64,000 nt of DNA from Alcanivorax sp. (lineage in GTDB: Bacteria > Pseudomonadota > Gammaproteobacteria > Pseudomonadales > Alcanivoracaceae): NCBI GenBank assembly GCA_017794945.1, contig CP051239.1, positions 2,532,692 to 2,596,691 of the forward strand, read 5' to 3'. The notes beneath the pieces were generated by a model. That model did not search any database, was not told the DNA's origin, and saw only the letters and a list, made by a program, of their open reading frames with translations. Below are positions 39,847-52,651 of the stretch, one piece after another (position 1 is the first letter of the stretch; the number at the start of each line of letters is the position of its first letter). Made by a program: the position numbers and the translations under genes.

Positions 39847-41067
39847 ATGAACGCGTCCGCCCAGCCGTCCGCCGTGCCTGAACGCGCCCGGCCCTTCGCC
39901 AAGACCCAGGCGCCCACGTCCTACCTGCTGCGCCGCTTTCTGGGTCGCCCCCTGGCGCCCAGCGAGGCCGAGTACCGGGTGGTGACCGAAGGCCTGTGGC
40001 ACGGCGACCCGGCCATGGACGCCTTGGTGGACTGGATGTACGACCACGGCACCCGCGAGGGGCGGGCTTTGTTCGAGCAGGCCCTGGAGCAGGGCATCGA
40101 CGCGGTCCCGGCGGCCCCGGAACCGCTGCGGGCTTTCTTCGAACGTATCGACCGCCGCCCGGACTGGGTGGATCCGGCGTTGATCGACGAGGGCGCCCGC
40201 TTTATCCACCGCACCGGGCTCACCGCCACCTATGTGCTGCGTGATCTGGCGCTGATGGGCGGCTACCTGTTGTCCGGCTTTAACCAGTCGCTGGTGCTCA
40301 CCGGCGCGCTCAGCCAGGGCACCGCCCGGCGCGTGGCGGAAACCGGCAAATGGTGGATCGACTGCACCGAGCCCGGCGGGCTGAGCCGTTTCGGCGAGGG
40401 CTTCAAGACCACCCTGCGGGTGCGGCTGGTGCACAGCCTGGTGCGCCGCAATCTCAGCGGTCGCCAGGAGTGGGACGCGGCCCGCTGGGGGCTGCCGCTG
40501 TGCCAGACCGACATGGCCGCCACCTACCTGGGTTTCAGCGTGGTGATGCTGGGCGGGCTGCGCAAGCTGGGCGTGCCGGTCACTGGCCGTGAAGCGCGCG
40601 CGGTGATGCACCTGTGGAGCTACGCCTGCTGGGTGATGGGCGTGGATGAGCACTGGCTGGCGTTCAACGAACAGGACGGCGCGGTGCGGCTGCACCACTG
40701 CCTGATGACCCAGAGCCGGCCGGACTGGACCAGCCGCGAGCTGGGGGCGGCCCTGGCCCGGGAACCGCTGGAGCGGCATTTCAAGCGCTTCCAGGGGCCG
40801 CGCCGGTGGCTGCTGTACCGGCAGCACCTGAGCGTGAGCCGCTATTTTCTGGACCGGGAGAAGATGGGCCAGCTGGGCCTGCCCGCCGGGGTGACGCCCT
40901 GGTACCCGTTGCTCACCCTGGTGCCGCGCCTGCTCGGCTACAGCGCCCAGCGCTGGCTTCCCGGCCTGGAAGCACGGCAGCGCCGGCGCGGGCGCGACGC
41001 CCAGCACCGCGCTCTGGCGTCCATGTTCGGCGACGGCGAGCGGGCCGTCACCGAGCCGCCGTTGTGA
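39847..41067 (+). CDS. MpaB/latex-clearing-protein-like oxygenase (DUF2236)
   Basis: 406 residues of the DUF2236 family (PF09995), which includes the haem-dependent latex clearing protein and MpaB. The putative haem-binding helix RVRLVHSLVRR holds H196. A second conserved block, MHLWSYACWVMGVDEHWL, follows. Relatives open or oxidise hydrophobic substrates such as polyisoprene; the substrate here is unknown, but a hydrophobic compound is likely. The ATG follows GGAG by seven bases. It is divergent from a TetR regulator and its operator. Confidence 0.8.
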   Translation: MNASAQPSAVPERARPFAKTQAPTSYLLRRFLGRPLAPSEAEYRVVTEGLWHGDPAMDALVDWMYDHGTREGRALFEQALEQGIDAVPAAPEPLRAFFERIDRRPDWVDPALIDEGARFIHRTGLTATYVLRDLALMGGYLLSGFNQSLVLTGALSQGTARRVAETGKWWIDCTEPGGLSRFGEGFKTTLRVRLVHSLVRRNLSGRQEWDAARWGLPLCQTDMAATYLGFSVVMLGGLRKLGVPVTGREARAVMHLWSYACWVMGVDEHWLAFNEQDGAVRLHHCLMTQSRPDWTSRELGAALAREPLERHFKRFQGPRRWLLYRQHLSVSRYFLDREKMGQLGLPAGVTPWYPLLTLVPRLLGYSAQRWLPGLEARQRRRGRDAQHRALASMFGDGERAVTEPPL

Positions 41068-41194
41068 CCGGGCGGCGGTAATAGATAGAAAAATCTGATC
41101 AATCCGTTCTTCCCAGCCCTGTGCTTTCACCGGGCCTTCAGGCGTATCGTTTCATCATCCGTTGCAGATAACGGCGAACAAGCTGGAGGTTCCG

Positions 41195-41794
41195 ATGAAA
41201 CGCATACTCGTTCTTTACTATTCCATGTACGGCCACATCGAAGCCATGGCGGACGCCGTGGCCGAAGGGGCCCGCCGCGTCGAAGGCGTGCAGGTCGACA
41301 TCAAGCGCGTCGCCGAGACCATGCCCGAGGACGCCTTCAAGGCGGCCGGCGGCAAGACCGACCAGGCGGCGCCGGTGGCCGAACCCGGAGAGTTGAAGGA
41401 CTACGACGCGGTGATCGTCGGTACCCCCACCCGCTTCGGCAACATGAGCGGCCAGATGCGCACCTTCTGGGACCAGACCGGCGGTCTGTGGGCCAAGGGC
41501 GCGCTGGCCGGCAAAGTGGCCAGTGTGTTCACCTCCACCGGCACCGGCGGCGGCAAGGAAACCACCATCACCTCCACCTGGACCACGCTGGCGCACCACG
41601 GCTTCATTATCGTGCCGCTGGGCTACGCCGACCCGGAGCAGGCGCAGATGGATATCTCTGAATTCCACGGCAGCACCCCCTACGGGGCAGGCACCATCGC
41701 CGGGCCCGACGGCAGCCGTCAGCCCAGCGACAAAGAGCTGGGCCTGGCCCGCTACCAGGGCGAGCAGGTCGCCAAGTTGACCGTGAAGCTGTAA
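41195..41794 (+). CDS. wrbA: NAD(P)H:quinone oxidoreductase WrbA
   Basis: 199 residues from ATG 41195 with a strong GGAGG. The flavodoxin-like N terminus [23 protein letters not shown] binds FMN phosphate. The flavin site [27 protein letters not shown], and [14 protein letters not shown], are diagnostic of WrbA. It reduces quinones by two electrons, avoiding radicals. It is followed by an excellent rho-independent terminator. Confidence 0.95.
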   Translation: MKRILVLYYSMYGHIEAMADAVAEGARRVEGVQVDIKRVAETMPEDAFKAAGGKTDQAAPVAEPGELKDYDAVIVGTPTRFGNMSGQMRTFWDQTGGLWAKGALAGKVASVFTSTGTGGGKETTITSTWTTLAHHGFIIVPLGYADPEQAQMDISEFHGSTPYGAGTIAGPDGSRQPSDKELGLARYQGEQVAKLTVKL

Positions 41795-41829
41795 TCCCCG
41801 AACCCAAGACGCTGATTCTTACCCCCCTT

Positions 41830-41862
41830 GCCGCTTCTCCCCCCAGAAGCGGCTTTTTTTTG
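41830..41862 (+). terminator. Rho-independent terminator of wrbA
   Basis: GCCGCTTCT and AGAAGCGGC form a perfect 9-base stem with a C6 loop, followed by nine T, 35 bases after the wrbA stop. Confidence 0.9.
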
Positions 41863-41879
41863 CTCTTGTAGGAGCGGTC

Positions 41880-42497
41880 TCAGATCAGGGACTTGTGCAT
41901 GCGCCAGCGGGTGAGGGTGACGCCGTCGCGCTCCACGGCTTCTTCGGCGTCGGGTTGGAAGCCGAGGAACAGGAAGAAGTCGTGGGCCACCTGGCTGGCT
42001 TCGGTGACCAGGCGCTCGCGGCCCTGAATGCGTGCTTCGTCCTCGAGATGCTGGTAGAGCAGGGTGGCGATGCCCAAGCGGGCGGTGTCCGGGTGGACGT
42101 AGATGAGGGTGATGCGGTCGTCCACCAGCTGCGCGAAGCCGGCGGTTTCCTGCTGCCATTCGGCGACCATGGTCAGGCCCTTGGCGAGATCGGCCGGGAA
42201 GGCCGGGTCGTCGGCGGCGCTGCTCCAGGCCCGGCGCTGGTCGGCGTCGTAATGATCGGCGGCGGTGACCAGAATGGCTTCGCGGAAGACCCGGGCCAGC
42301 GCCGCCGTGTCGCCGTCCCGGTAGGGGCGGATTTCGAACGGCAGGCCGGAGGGTACGGGTTCCGCCGGCGGGTCGGCGGTCGCGGCGGGTGCCGGTGCGC
42401 GCTCCCGGGGGGGCGGCCCGGCGGGGCGTTCCGGCGCGAACGAGGCGCCCGGAGCCGGCGGCCCGCCGAATAGCCAGTGGCGCAGTCGTTTAAGCAT
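41880..42497 (-). CDS. GNAT-family N-acetyltransferase
   Basis: 205 residues: a short N-terminal helix (MLKRLRHWLFGG), an Ala/Pro-rich linker (15-50) and a GNAT domain from about residue 52. The acetyl-CoA-binding motif is IYVHPDTARLGIATLLYQHLE, followed by RLVTEASQVAHDFFLFLGF, a typical final fold. The acceptor is unknown. It lies 20 bases downstream of the coiled-coil gene in the same direction, suggesting one transcript. Confidence 0.85.
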   Translation of the reverse strand: MLKRLRHWLFGGPPAPGASFAPERPAGPPPRERAPAPAATADPPAEPVPSGLPFEIRPYRDGDTAALARVFREAILVTAADHYDADQRRAWSSAADDPAFPADLAKGLTMVAEWQQETAGFAQLVDDRITLIYVHPDTARLGIATLLYQHLEDEARIQGRERLVTEASQVAHDFFLFLGFQPDAEEAVERDGVTLTRWRMHKSLI

Positions 42498-42517
42498 GGC
42501 CGGGGCCGTTGAGGGTG

Positions 42518-42781
42518 CTATGAGGCAGGCGCTTCATCGGAGGCCTCCTTCAGTTGTTGTAATTGTTGTTCCAGTGCCTGCAAGTAACGTTCCTGTTTGC
42601 GCAGCAGGGCTTCGGTGGTTGCCTGCTGGCGGCGCAGATCCTCGGCGCGCTCCAGCAGTTCCTGCTGCTCGCGGGCGGCGGCGCTTTTCTCTTCCTCGGC
42701 GGCGGTGCTGTTGGCGTTATCGGCCAAGGCCGGAAAAGGTGCCAGCAATGCCAGCATGACGATGCAACGGATTGGGCGCAT
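42518..42781 (-). CDS. Small secreted coiled-coil protein
   Basis: 87 residues from ATG 42781. A signal peptide (about 1-21, ending PALA) is followed by one long helix with heptad character (AAREQQELLERAEDLRRQQATTEALLRKQERYLQAL). It is probably periplasmic and forms a coiled coil, like many short envelope helices. I do not recognise a family. It is paired with the GNAT gene. Confidence 0.65.
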   Translation of the reverse strand: MRPIRCIVMLALLAPFPALADNANSTAAEEEKSAAAREQQELLERAEDLRRQQATTEALLRKQERYLQALEQQLQQLKEASDEAPAS

Positions 42782-42834
42782 AAACAATACGATCTAAGTC
42801 GGACCGGAAACTCCCGAGTCTACCAGAGAGCGGC

Positions 42835-42860
42835 AAAAAAAACGGAGCCCGGAGGCTCCG
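42835..42860 (-). terminator. Rho-independent terminator of the ABC transporter operon
   Basis: CGGAGCC and GGCTCCG (42843-42860) form a stem. On the minus strand it is followed by a run of eight T, 33 bases beyond the end of the binding-protein gene. Confidence 0.85.
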
Positions 42861-42892
42861 CATGATGGAGAAGTGTTTAGTCCGAAGCGGAC

Positions 42893-44599
42893 TCAGTCGT
42901 TGAGGATCTTGTCCTTGAGTTCCTGATCGATCCAGATGCGGGCGTAGATGGCGTTGGGCTTGACCGCGCCGATGCGGGTTTCGCCATGGTAGTTTTTCAC
43001 CCAGGGCCACCAGGCGGAGTACACCATTTCAGTGGGCAGCCAGACGTGCGGTACCGCTTCCTCGATGATGAAGTCGTTCAGCTCGCGGATGCTCGCATTA
43101 CGCTTTTCGGTGTCCGGCTCGTGAATGGCGGCGGTAATTTTCTTGTCGAAATCCTCATTGGAGTAGCGTGAGGCGTTCCAGGTCTGGCCGGTCATGAAGC
43201 TCTTGCGCAGTACCTGGATGGGGTTGCCGGAGCCGTTGTTCATCAGGTAGCCGCCGGCCTGGTTCTCGCCGCGCATGTTGGAACGGAAGGCGCCGTATTC
43301 CAGCGTTTTCACCTTCATATTGACGCCCACCTGCTGGTAGTACGCTTGCAGCATGGCGACCACGTCCATGTGGTAGGGGCTGCAGGAGCAGACCTGGACG
43401 TCGAAGCTGAAGCCTTTCGGGTAACCGGCGTCAGCGAGCAGTTTCTTGGCTTTTTCCGGGTTATGGCTGAACAGTTCCTTGGCGGCGGGGGAGAGATCCT
43501 CCAGCGGGGTGTAGAACTCGGTCCAGCGCTGCGCGAACGGGTAGTTGAGCAGTTCGCCTTCGCCGTTGAGCAACGAGGAGAGGATGGCGCGCTGATCGAT
43601 GGCCAGGTTCATGGCGCGGCGCACGCGCACATCGTCGAAGGGTTTTTCATCGGTCTTCAGGGCGATATAGGTGCCCTGCGTGCCCACGTGCTTGTTGAAT
43701 TTCAGTTCCGGCGCGGTTTTCTTGAGCTGGTCGACCAGTTGCCAGCGTATTGCTTCCATGATGTCCACGCGGCCGGAGCTGAGCGCCGCCACTGAACTCG
43801 ATTCGTCCTTGATGATGTGATAGACCACTTTTTCATTGAGCGGCAATTGGTATTCCTCGCCGTCGATGGTGGTGGAATCCCAGTAGTTGTTGTTCTTCTC
43901 ATAAACCTGCTGACGGCCGGTCTGGATGTCGGCGATGCGGTAGGGGCCGGTGCCGGCGGCGTTTTTCCAGTCGGCGCGCTCGTCGTCGCTCAGGTTTTGC
44001 CATTCCGGCGGCAGGATGCCGTCGTAGTAGCCCCAGGCCAGACGGTACGGCCAGTTACCGTGGAATTCGCTGAAGTGCGCTACCACGGTGTGCTCGTCCG
44101 GGGCTTCCCAGCGTTCCACGAAGTCCCAGAAGGTGGGGATAGCGCGCGGGTTGTCCCAACGGCTTTGGAACGAGGTGATCACGTCGTTGGCCACCAGCTC
44201 GCGGCTTTCCATGACGCCGGGTACTTCCTGCCAGTAGACGCCCTTGCGTAGATTGAACACCACGCGCATGGGGTCTTCTTTCACTTCCCAGCTTTCCGCC
44301 AGGCTGCCTTCCAGCTGGCCGTAGGGGATGTAAGCCTGCTCGACGAAGCTGTTTTCGTCGCTGCCGCGTGGGCCGTATTGAAGATCGCCGCGCAGCAGCG
44401 ATTCCATTTGCAGGTTGTCGTGGTTGCCTTTCCAGGTCCAGCGCTGCAGGTCCCAGGTGGTGGCGTCCAGGGTGCGGTAGACCGTGGACACATTGACGGT
44501 GCCGCCGGTTTGCGGGGCTTCCGCCGCGGCCGGCCCGGCCCAGGCCAGGGCGGCGGTGGCCGCCAGGGACAGGGTGATTCTCGGTGTACGCAGATTCAT
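42893..44599 (-). CDS. ABC transporter family 5 substrate-binding protein
   Basis: 568 residues from ATG 44599, preceded by GAGGAG. A signal peptide (about 1-26, ending AAAEA) leads to a large SBP_bac_5 protein: LAESWEVKEDPMRVVFNLRKGVYWQ, NDVITSFQSRW and GTGPYRI. KPFDDVRVRRAMNLAIDQ and AGYPKGFSFDVQV complete the pattern of dipeptide/oligopeptide and nickel binders. It captures substrate in the periplasm for the permease and ATPases encoded upstream. Some segments (YRTLDATTWDLQRWTWKG) are unlike OppA or DppA, so the substrate may not be a simple peptide. It is the last gene of a five-gene operon, which is unusual since binding proteins often come first. Confidence 0.9.
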   Translation of the reverse strand: MNLRTPRITLSLAATAALAWAGPAAAEAPQTGGTVNVSTVYRTLDATTWDLQRWTWKGNHDNLQMESLLRGDLQYGPRGSDENSFVEQAYIPYGQLEGSLAESWEVKEDPMRVVFNLRKGVYWQEVPGVMESRELVANDVITSFQSRWDNPRAIPTFWDFVERWEAPDEHTVVAHFSEFHGNWPYRLAWGYYDGILPPEWQNLSDDERADWKNAAGTGPYRIADIQTGRQQVYEKNNNYWDSTTIDGEEYQLPLNEKVVYHIIKDESSSVAALSSGRVDIMEAIRWQLVDQLKKTAPELKFNKHVGTQGTYIALKTDEKPFDDVRVRRAMNLAIDQRAILSSLLNGEGELLNYPFAQRWTEFYTPLEDLSPAAKELFSHNPEKAKKLLADAGYPKGFSFDVQVCSCSPYHMDVVAMLQAYYQQVGVNMKVKTLEYGAFRSNMRGENQAGGYLMNNGSGNPIQVLRKSFMTGQTWNASRYSNEDFDKKITAAIHEPDTEKRNASIRELNDFIIEEAVPHVWLPTEMVYSAWWPWVKNYHGETRIGAVKPNAIYARIWIDQELKDKILND

Positions 44600-44625
44600 G
44601 GTGCTCTCCTCGTTTTGTTCTTGTG

Positions 44626-45631
<1,006 letters not shown>

Positions 45632-45645
<14 letters not shown>

Positions 45646-46636
45646 CGGTATCCACCCAGCAGGCTTTCCAGTGGTTTTCGGTGATTTGTTCCAGCGGCGG
45701 CCGTTCGCTGCGACAGCGCGCTTCGGCGAAGCGGCAGCGTGGATGGAACGGGCAGCCCGGCGGCGGATCGGAGAGGTCCGGCGGTTGACCGGGGACCGGT
45801 GTCAGCCGGCTGCCGGGCGCCTGATCCAGGCGCGGCATCGATTCCATCAGACCCAGGGTGTAGGGGTGCTTGGGACGATGGAAGATCTCTTCCGCGGTGC
45901 CTCTTTCCACGATGCGGCCGGCATACATCACGTTGATGCGGTCGGCGTAACGGGCCACCACGCCCAGGTCGTGGGTGATCAGCATCATCGACGAATTGTT
46001 TTGACGCACCAGATCGCGCAGCAGCTCCAGAATCTGCGCCTGTACGGTCACATCCAGGGCAGTAGTGGGCTCGTCGGCGATCAGCAGCTTGGGCAGGCAG
46101 GCCAGGCCCATGGCGATCATCACGCGCTGGCGCATACCGCCGGAGAGCTCGTGGGGATAGGCGTCCAGGCGCTTTTCCGGGTCGCCCAGACGCACCTGGC
46201 GCAGCAGCTCCAGGCAGCGCTCGCGAACCTTTTCCTTGGGCACCGAGCCGTGCACGCGCAGCGGTTCCGCCAGTTGCCGGCCGATGCGCAGGCTCGGGTT
46301 CAGGGAGGTCATCGGCTCCTGGAAGATCATGGCGATGTCGCGGCCGCGCAAACGGCGGATCTGCTCGTCGCCCAGGTCCAGCAGGTCCTGATCGTTGAAC
46401 AGCACCCGGCCGCCGACGATGCGCCCGGGCGGGCTGGGAATCAGCCGCAGCAGCGACATGGCGGTGATGCTCTTGCCGGAGCCGCTTTCGCCGACGATGG
46501 CCAGGATCTCGCCTTCCTTCACGTCGAAGCTGACTTGGTTGACCGCATGAACCTCATTGCCGTCTTTCTCGAAGACGGTGTGCAGGTCCTGCACGTCGAG
46601 CAGGGTGCGGCGGGTAACGTCCGCTTTCATATTCAT
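45632..46636 (-). CDS. ABC transporter ATP-binding protein (DppD/OppD type)
   Basis: 334 residues, Walker [10 protein letters not shown], signature [16 protein letters not shown], Walker [13 protein letters not shown], and the C-terminal [15 protein letters not shown] block. Its ATG overlaps the stop codon of the permease gene (ATGA). Confidence 0.93.
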
Positions 46637-47592
46637 ACGCCGATCGCTCTTTTTACGCGCGCCATATAGCGACCGCCGCCGCCGCGCATGCGCGGGTCGA
46701 GCATGTCACGCAGGGCGTCGCCGAACATGTTGATGCCGAACACCACCACGGTCAGGGCGATGCCGGGAATAATCGCCAGCCAGGGGGCCTGGAACATATA
46801 GCTGCGCCCGTCCAGGCTGAGCATGCCGCCCCAGCTGGGTGACGGTGGCGGAATCCCCAGGCCCAGGAAGCTGAGGCCGGATTCCGCCAGGATCACCGCC
46901 GCCAGGCGGGTGGTGTAGAGCACGATCAGCGGCGCCATCACATTGGGCAGAATGTGGTGCCAGAGAATGCGCGTGCTGGACGCACCCATGGACTGGGCGG
47001 CGTGCACATAGACGTTCTGCCGGGCGCTGAGCACCGCGCCGCGCACGATCCGCGAGCCGGAGATGCCGAACAGCAGCCCCAGAATCACGATGATCTGCCA
47101 GGTGCCGGGGCCGAGCACGGCCACCGCCACGATCAGCAGAATCAGGTCGGGGAAGCACATCCAGCCGTCCACCAGACGCTGAATGAACATGTCCAGGCGG
47201 CCGCCGAAGTAGCCGCTGAGAATGCCCAGCAACGCGGAGATCACGATCGACAGGGTGGTGGCGGCGAACGCCACGATCACCGACAGGCGCGCGCCGTGCA
47301 CCACGCGAGCGAAGATGTCCCGGCCCAGCTGGTCGGTGCCGAACCAGTATTCCGCCGACGGCGCTTTCAGCCGGTCGATGGGGTTGATGGCGTTATAGCC
47401 CTGCGGCGCGATCAGGTCGGCGAAAATGCCGGTGAACAGCAGCAACAGGCAGATCAGCGCGCCCACCGCGCCCAGCGGCCGTTCCCGGCACAGGCGGGCG
47501 CAGAACGCCAGGGGTTTGGGCAGGGGCTTGCGGCGTTTGGCGGGCCGCGTCGGGGTGGCCGTGACAGCGGCCGGTTCAACGGATGCATTCAT
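46633..47592 (-). CDS. ABC transporter permease (DppC/OppC type)
   Basis: 319 residues from ATG 47592; an upstream in-frame open stretch belongs to the overlap with the previous gene. A cytoplasmic N-terminal tail is followed by six membrane segments. The EAA-type loop is AAQSMGASSTRILWHHILPNV. N-terminal features LIAPQGYN and FGTDQLGRDIFARVVHGAR match DppC. It lies 17 bases after the first permease gene. Confidence 0.92.
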   Translation of the reverse strand: MNASVEPAAVTATPTRPAKRRKPLPKPLAFCARLCRERPLGAVGALICLLLLFTGIFADLIAPQGYNAINPIDRLKAPSAEYWFGTDQLGRDIFARVVHGARLSVIVAFAATTLSIVISALLGILSGYFGGRLDMFIQRLVDGWMCFPDLILLIVAVAVLGPGTWQIIVILGLLFGISGSRIVRGAVLSARQNVYVHAAQSMGASSTRILWHHILPNVMAPLIVLYTTRLAAVILAESGLSFLGLGIPPPSPSWGGMLSLDGRSYMFQAPWLAIIPGIALTVVVFGINMFGDALRDMLDPRMRGGGGRYMARVKRAIGV

Positions 47593-47609
47593 ACTTCGAG
47601 GTTCCTGTT

Positions 47610-48569
47610 TCACCGGTCGAACCGTACTTTCGGGTCGAGGTACCCGTAGCACAGATCCACAATCAGATTGACGAGCATTACCACCACGCCGGTGACCAGG
47701 AAGACGCCGGTGATGATCGGGTAGTCGCGGGTGCTCACGGCTTCCAGTAGCAGTTGCCCGAGGCCGGGCAGACGGAAGATTTGTTCGATGATCACGGTGC
47801 CGCCGAACAGGATCGGCACCAGGATGCCGACCAGGGTGATCACCGGAATCATGGCGTTCTTGACCGCGTGCACCAGCACCACGCTGCGCTCGCGCAGGCC
47901 CTTGGCCCAGGCGGTGCGGATGTAATCCTGGCGCAGCACTTCCAGCATCATGGTGCGGGTCATGCGCATGATCACCGCCGACAGCGAGGTGCCGAGAATC
48001 AGGCTGGGCACCAGGAAGGTTTTCAGGTTTTCGATCGGGTCTTCGAAGAACGGCGTCATCTCGGTGGGCGGCGACCAGCCCCACCACAACGCCGGCAGGA
48101 TCACCACCAGGGTGCCCAGCCAGAAATTGGGAATCGCCAGGGCCAGGATCGAGAAGCTGCGCCCCACGTTGTCGGCCAGGGTCTCCTGACGTATCGCCGA
48201 GACGATGCCCACCGGCAAGGCAATGATCAGGGCGATCAGCAGCGCCAGAATGCCCAGCTCCAGGGTCACGCCCAGCCGGGCGCCGATCTCCTCGGTGACC
48301 GGGGTGTTGCGCCACAGGGATTCCCCCAGGTCGCCGCGTAGGGCATTGCCGGCCCAGCTCAGGTATTGCATGTAGAGCGGCTTATCCATGCCCAGGGCTT
48401 TTTCCAGTTGGGCACGGTCTTCGGGGGCGTTGGAGGAGTAGGCGTTCTCGCTGAGCATCAGGTCGAGCACGTCGCCGGGTACCAGCCGCACCACTCCGAA
48501 CACGATGACGCTGGCGATCAGGAGAGTGGGGATTAACGCCAGCAGGCGGCGCAGGACATAAGCACCCAT
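47610..48569 (-). CDS. ABC transporter permease (DppB/OppB type)
   Basis: 319 residues. MGAYVLRRLLALIPTLLIASVIVFGVVRLVPGD is the standard start of DppB-type permeases, followed by six membrane segments and the loop RTAWAKGLRERSVVLVHAVKNAMIP. It is the first gene of the operon permease-permease-ATPase-ATPase-binding protein. Confidence 0.93.
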   Translation of the reverse strand: MGAYVLRRLLALIPTLLIASVIVFGVVRLVPGDVLDLMLSENAYSSNAPEDRAQLEKALGMDKPLYMQYLSWAGNALRGDLGESLWRNTPVTEEIGARLGVTLELGILALLIALIIALPVGIVSAIRQETLADNVGRSFSILALAIPNFWLGTLVVILPALWWGWSPPTEMTPFFEDPIENLKTFLVPSLILGTSLSAVIMRMTRTMMLEVLRQDYIRTAWAKGLRERSVVLVHAVKNAMIPVITLVGILVPILFGGTVIIEQIFRLPGLGQLLLEAVSTRDYPIITGVFLVTGVVVMLVNLIVDLCYGYLDPKVRFDR

Positions 48570-48937
48570 AGGTACATCCGTTATTGTTGTTGGTATTGGG
48601 CGATCTATCGAAGAACGCCATTAAAAAATTATCAGAGGCTCAAATAATGAACTTCAATTTCACTTTATTACGCGGTTTTTGTGACTGTCAAGTCATTAGG
48701 GGAAAGCGCTTTTAGGGCTACCATCTTGATGTAAACAACCGTATTGGCGCTGTTTTCGGCTAAAAATCAACCAGAATGACGGGATCGGTGAGGGCGCGGC
48801 GAAAAACGACAGGCGCTGGAGGGCATTTTGAAAGTTGTGGAACGGGTTTTCATTCCTGACAAAATAAGCGGTTTATTTAATTGGATTGCATTACAGGCAA
48901 GTGCCGGGAGGGCGTCGAGCCCGCCCGGCCCAAGGGC
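48570..48937. other. Gap with operon promoter region, no gene
   Basis: About 370 bases hold the promoter region of the ABC operon on the minus strand. A hairpin at 48903-48929 (GCCGGGAGGGC/GCCCGCCCGGC) is close to the AP2-like stop and may end that transcript. I see no additional gene. Confidence 0.55.
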
Positions 48938-49498
48938 TTACGGCTCCAGGCCATGGCGGCGCAGGCGGGTTTCGTTGTCCCGTGCCCACTGCTGGTAGCG
49001 ACGGCGCAGTTCGTCGTCGTCCGGCATCGGCGCGCCGACCCACTTGCAGCGCTGCAGCACGGCGCGCCTGAATGCACCGTAGCCGCCATAGCGGCGCATC
49101 GAAAACCATTTCTTGCGCCCCCGGTTGGCGGTGACGGAGAAATTGCCGCCCAGGGGTTTTTCACGAAAGGTGGCGGTAACCCCCACCAGGCCGAACGGGT
49201 TGCCGCCGTCACCGATGTGGCCGCTGTCGTCGCCGGCGTAGAGCACCAGCGGGCGGCGATCGCCCATGGCGACCCACACGCGGGGATCGGTGATCGCCTG
49301 GTCACGCCAGGCGCGGGCCGCCGTCAGCGCTTCGCTCTTGCCGCCCAGACGGCTGTCCCGGAACGACCGTCGCCGCTGTCGGCGGCGCCCCTGGCTGTCC
49401 ACATAGGGCACCGCGCACCACCAGAACTTTCCAGCGTGATTGCGATATATATAGAGAAATGCATGCACATTGGGTTTGCGTTTTATGGCTTGCTCCAT
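48938..49498 (-). CDS. AP2/integrase-arm-like DNA-binding protein (putative)
   Basis: 186 residues, with a duplicated basic beta-strand pattern. The first unit is LYIYRNHAGKFWWCAVPYVDSQGRRR, then RRSFRDSRLGGKSEALTAARAWRDQA. The second is GLVGVTATFREKPLGGNFSVTANRGRKKWFSM, then GGYGAFRRAVLQRC. Three-stranded sheets with a GG..EA..AA..WR helix are the AP2/integrase-arm arrangement (PF00847/PF14657-like). The many Arg residues support DNA binding. The assignment rests on pattern only. It stands alone, minus strand, between the ABC operon and acnA. Confidence 0.5.
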   Translation of the reverse strand: MEQAIKRKPNVHAFLYIYRNHAGKFWWCAVPYVDSQGRRRQRRRSFRDSRLGGKSEALTAARAWRDQAITDPRVWVAMGDRRPLVLYAGDDSGHIGDGGNPFGLVGVTATFREKPLGGNFSVTANRGRKKWFSMRRYGGYGAFRRAVLQRCKWVGAPMPDDDELRRRYQQWARDNETRLRRHGLEP

Positions 49499-49653
49499 AA
49501 CCTGGGCTTCCTTCCTGTTTGTTTGTTTTTATTGCGTTCCTGCAATGTGGAAACCGCTCTATTATTACAATACAAGAGGAAGTCTGGGAAATGGGTGGCG
49601 TTTAAAATGCGGAAGGCGCATTATTTTTTGCGCCTTTACAATAAGAAAGACAG

Positions 49654-49678
49654 AAAAAAGGGGCGCCGGGCGCCCCTT
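49654..49678 (-). terminator. Rho-independent terminator of acnA
   Basis: GGGGCG and CGCCCC form a GC stem with a short loop. On the minus strand it is followed by TTTTTT, about 30 bases beyond the acnA stop. Confidence 0.8.
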
Positions 49679-49707
49679 ATCGAGAAGGTTATTTTTAAAA
49701 GAACGGC

Positions 49708-52458
<2,751 letters not shown>

Positions 52459-52651
52459 TGCGCACCTCCTTAGTTGGCGATGTATCTGTACTTGGGTGAT
52501 TTGATACTACGCCCTTATTGCGGGCACATGAACCGGGCCTTAAGGCTAACGCCGGCTATCAGCCCCATGGGCCGCGGCGATACCGGGTTTGCGCACCCAG
52601 GTTTTACAGCTTTTCGCAAAGTGTGGCGTCCAGGCGATGTAGAGTTCACGC

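Noticed and set aside
40000..41081. Long antisense open frames under GC-rich genes such as the oxygenase, acnA and ppc
   Set aside because: They are shadow frames of high-GC coding DNA; the opposite strand has clear family motifs.
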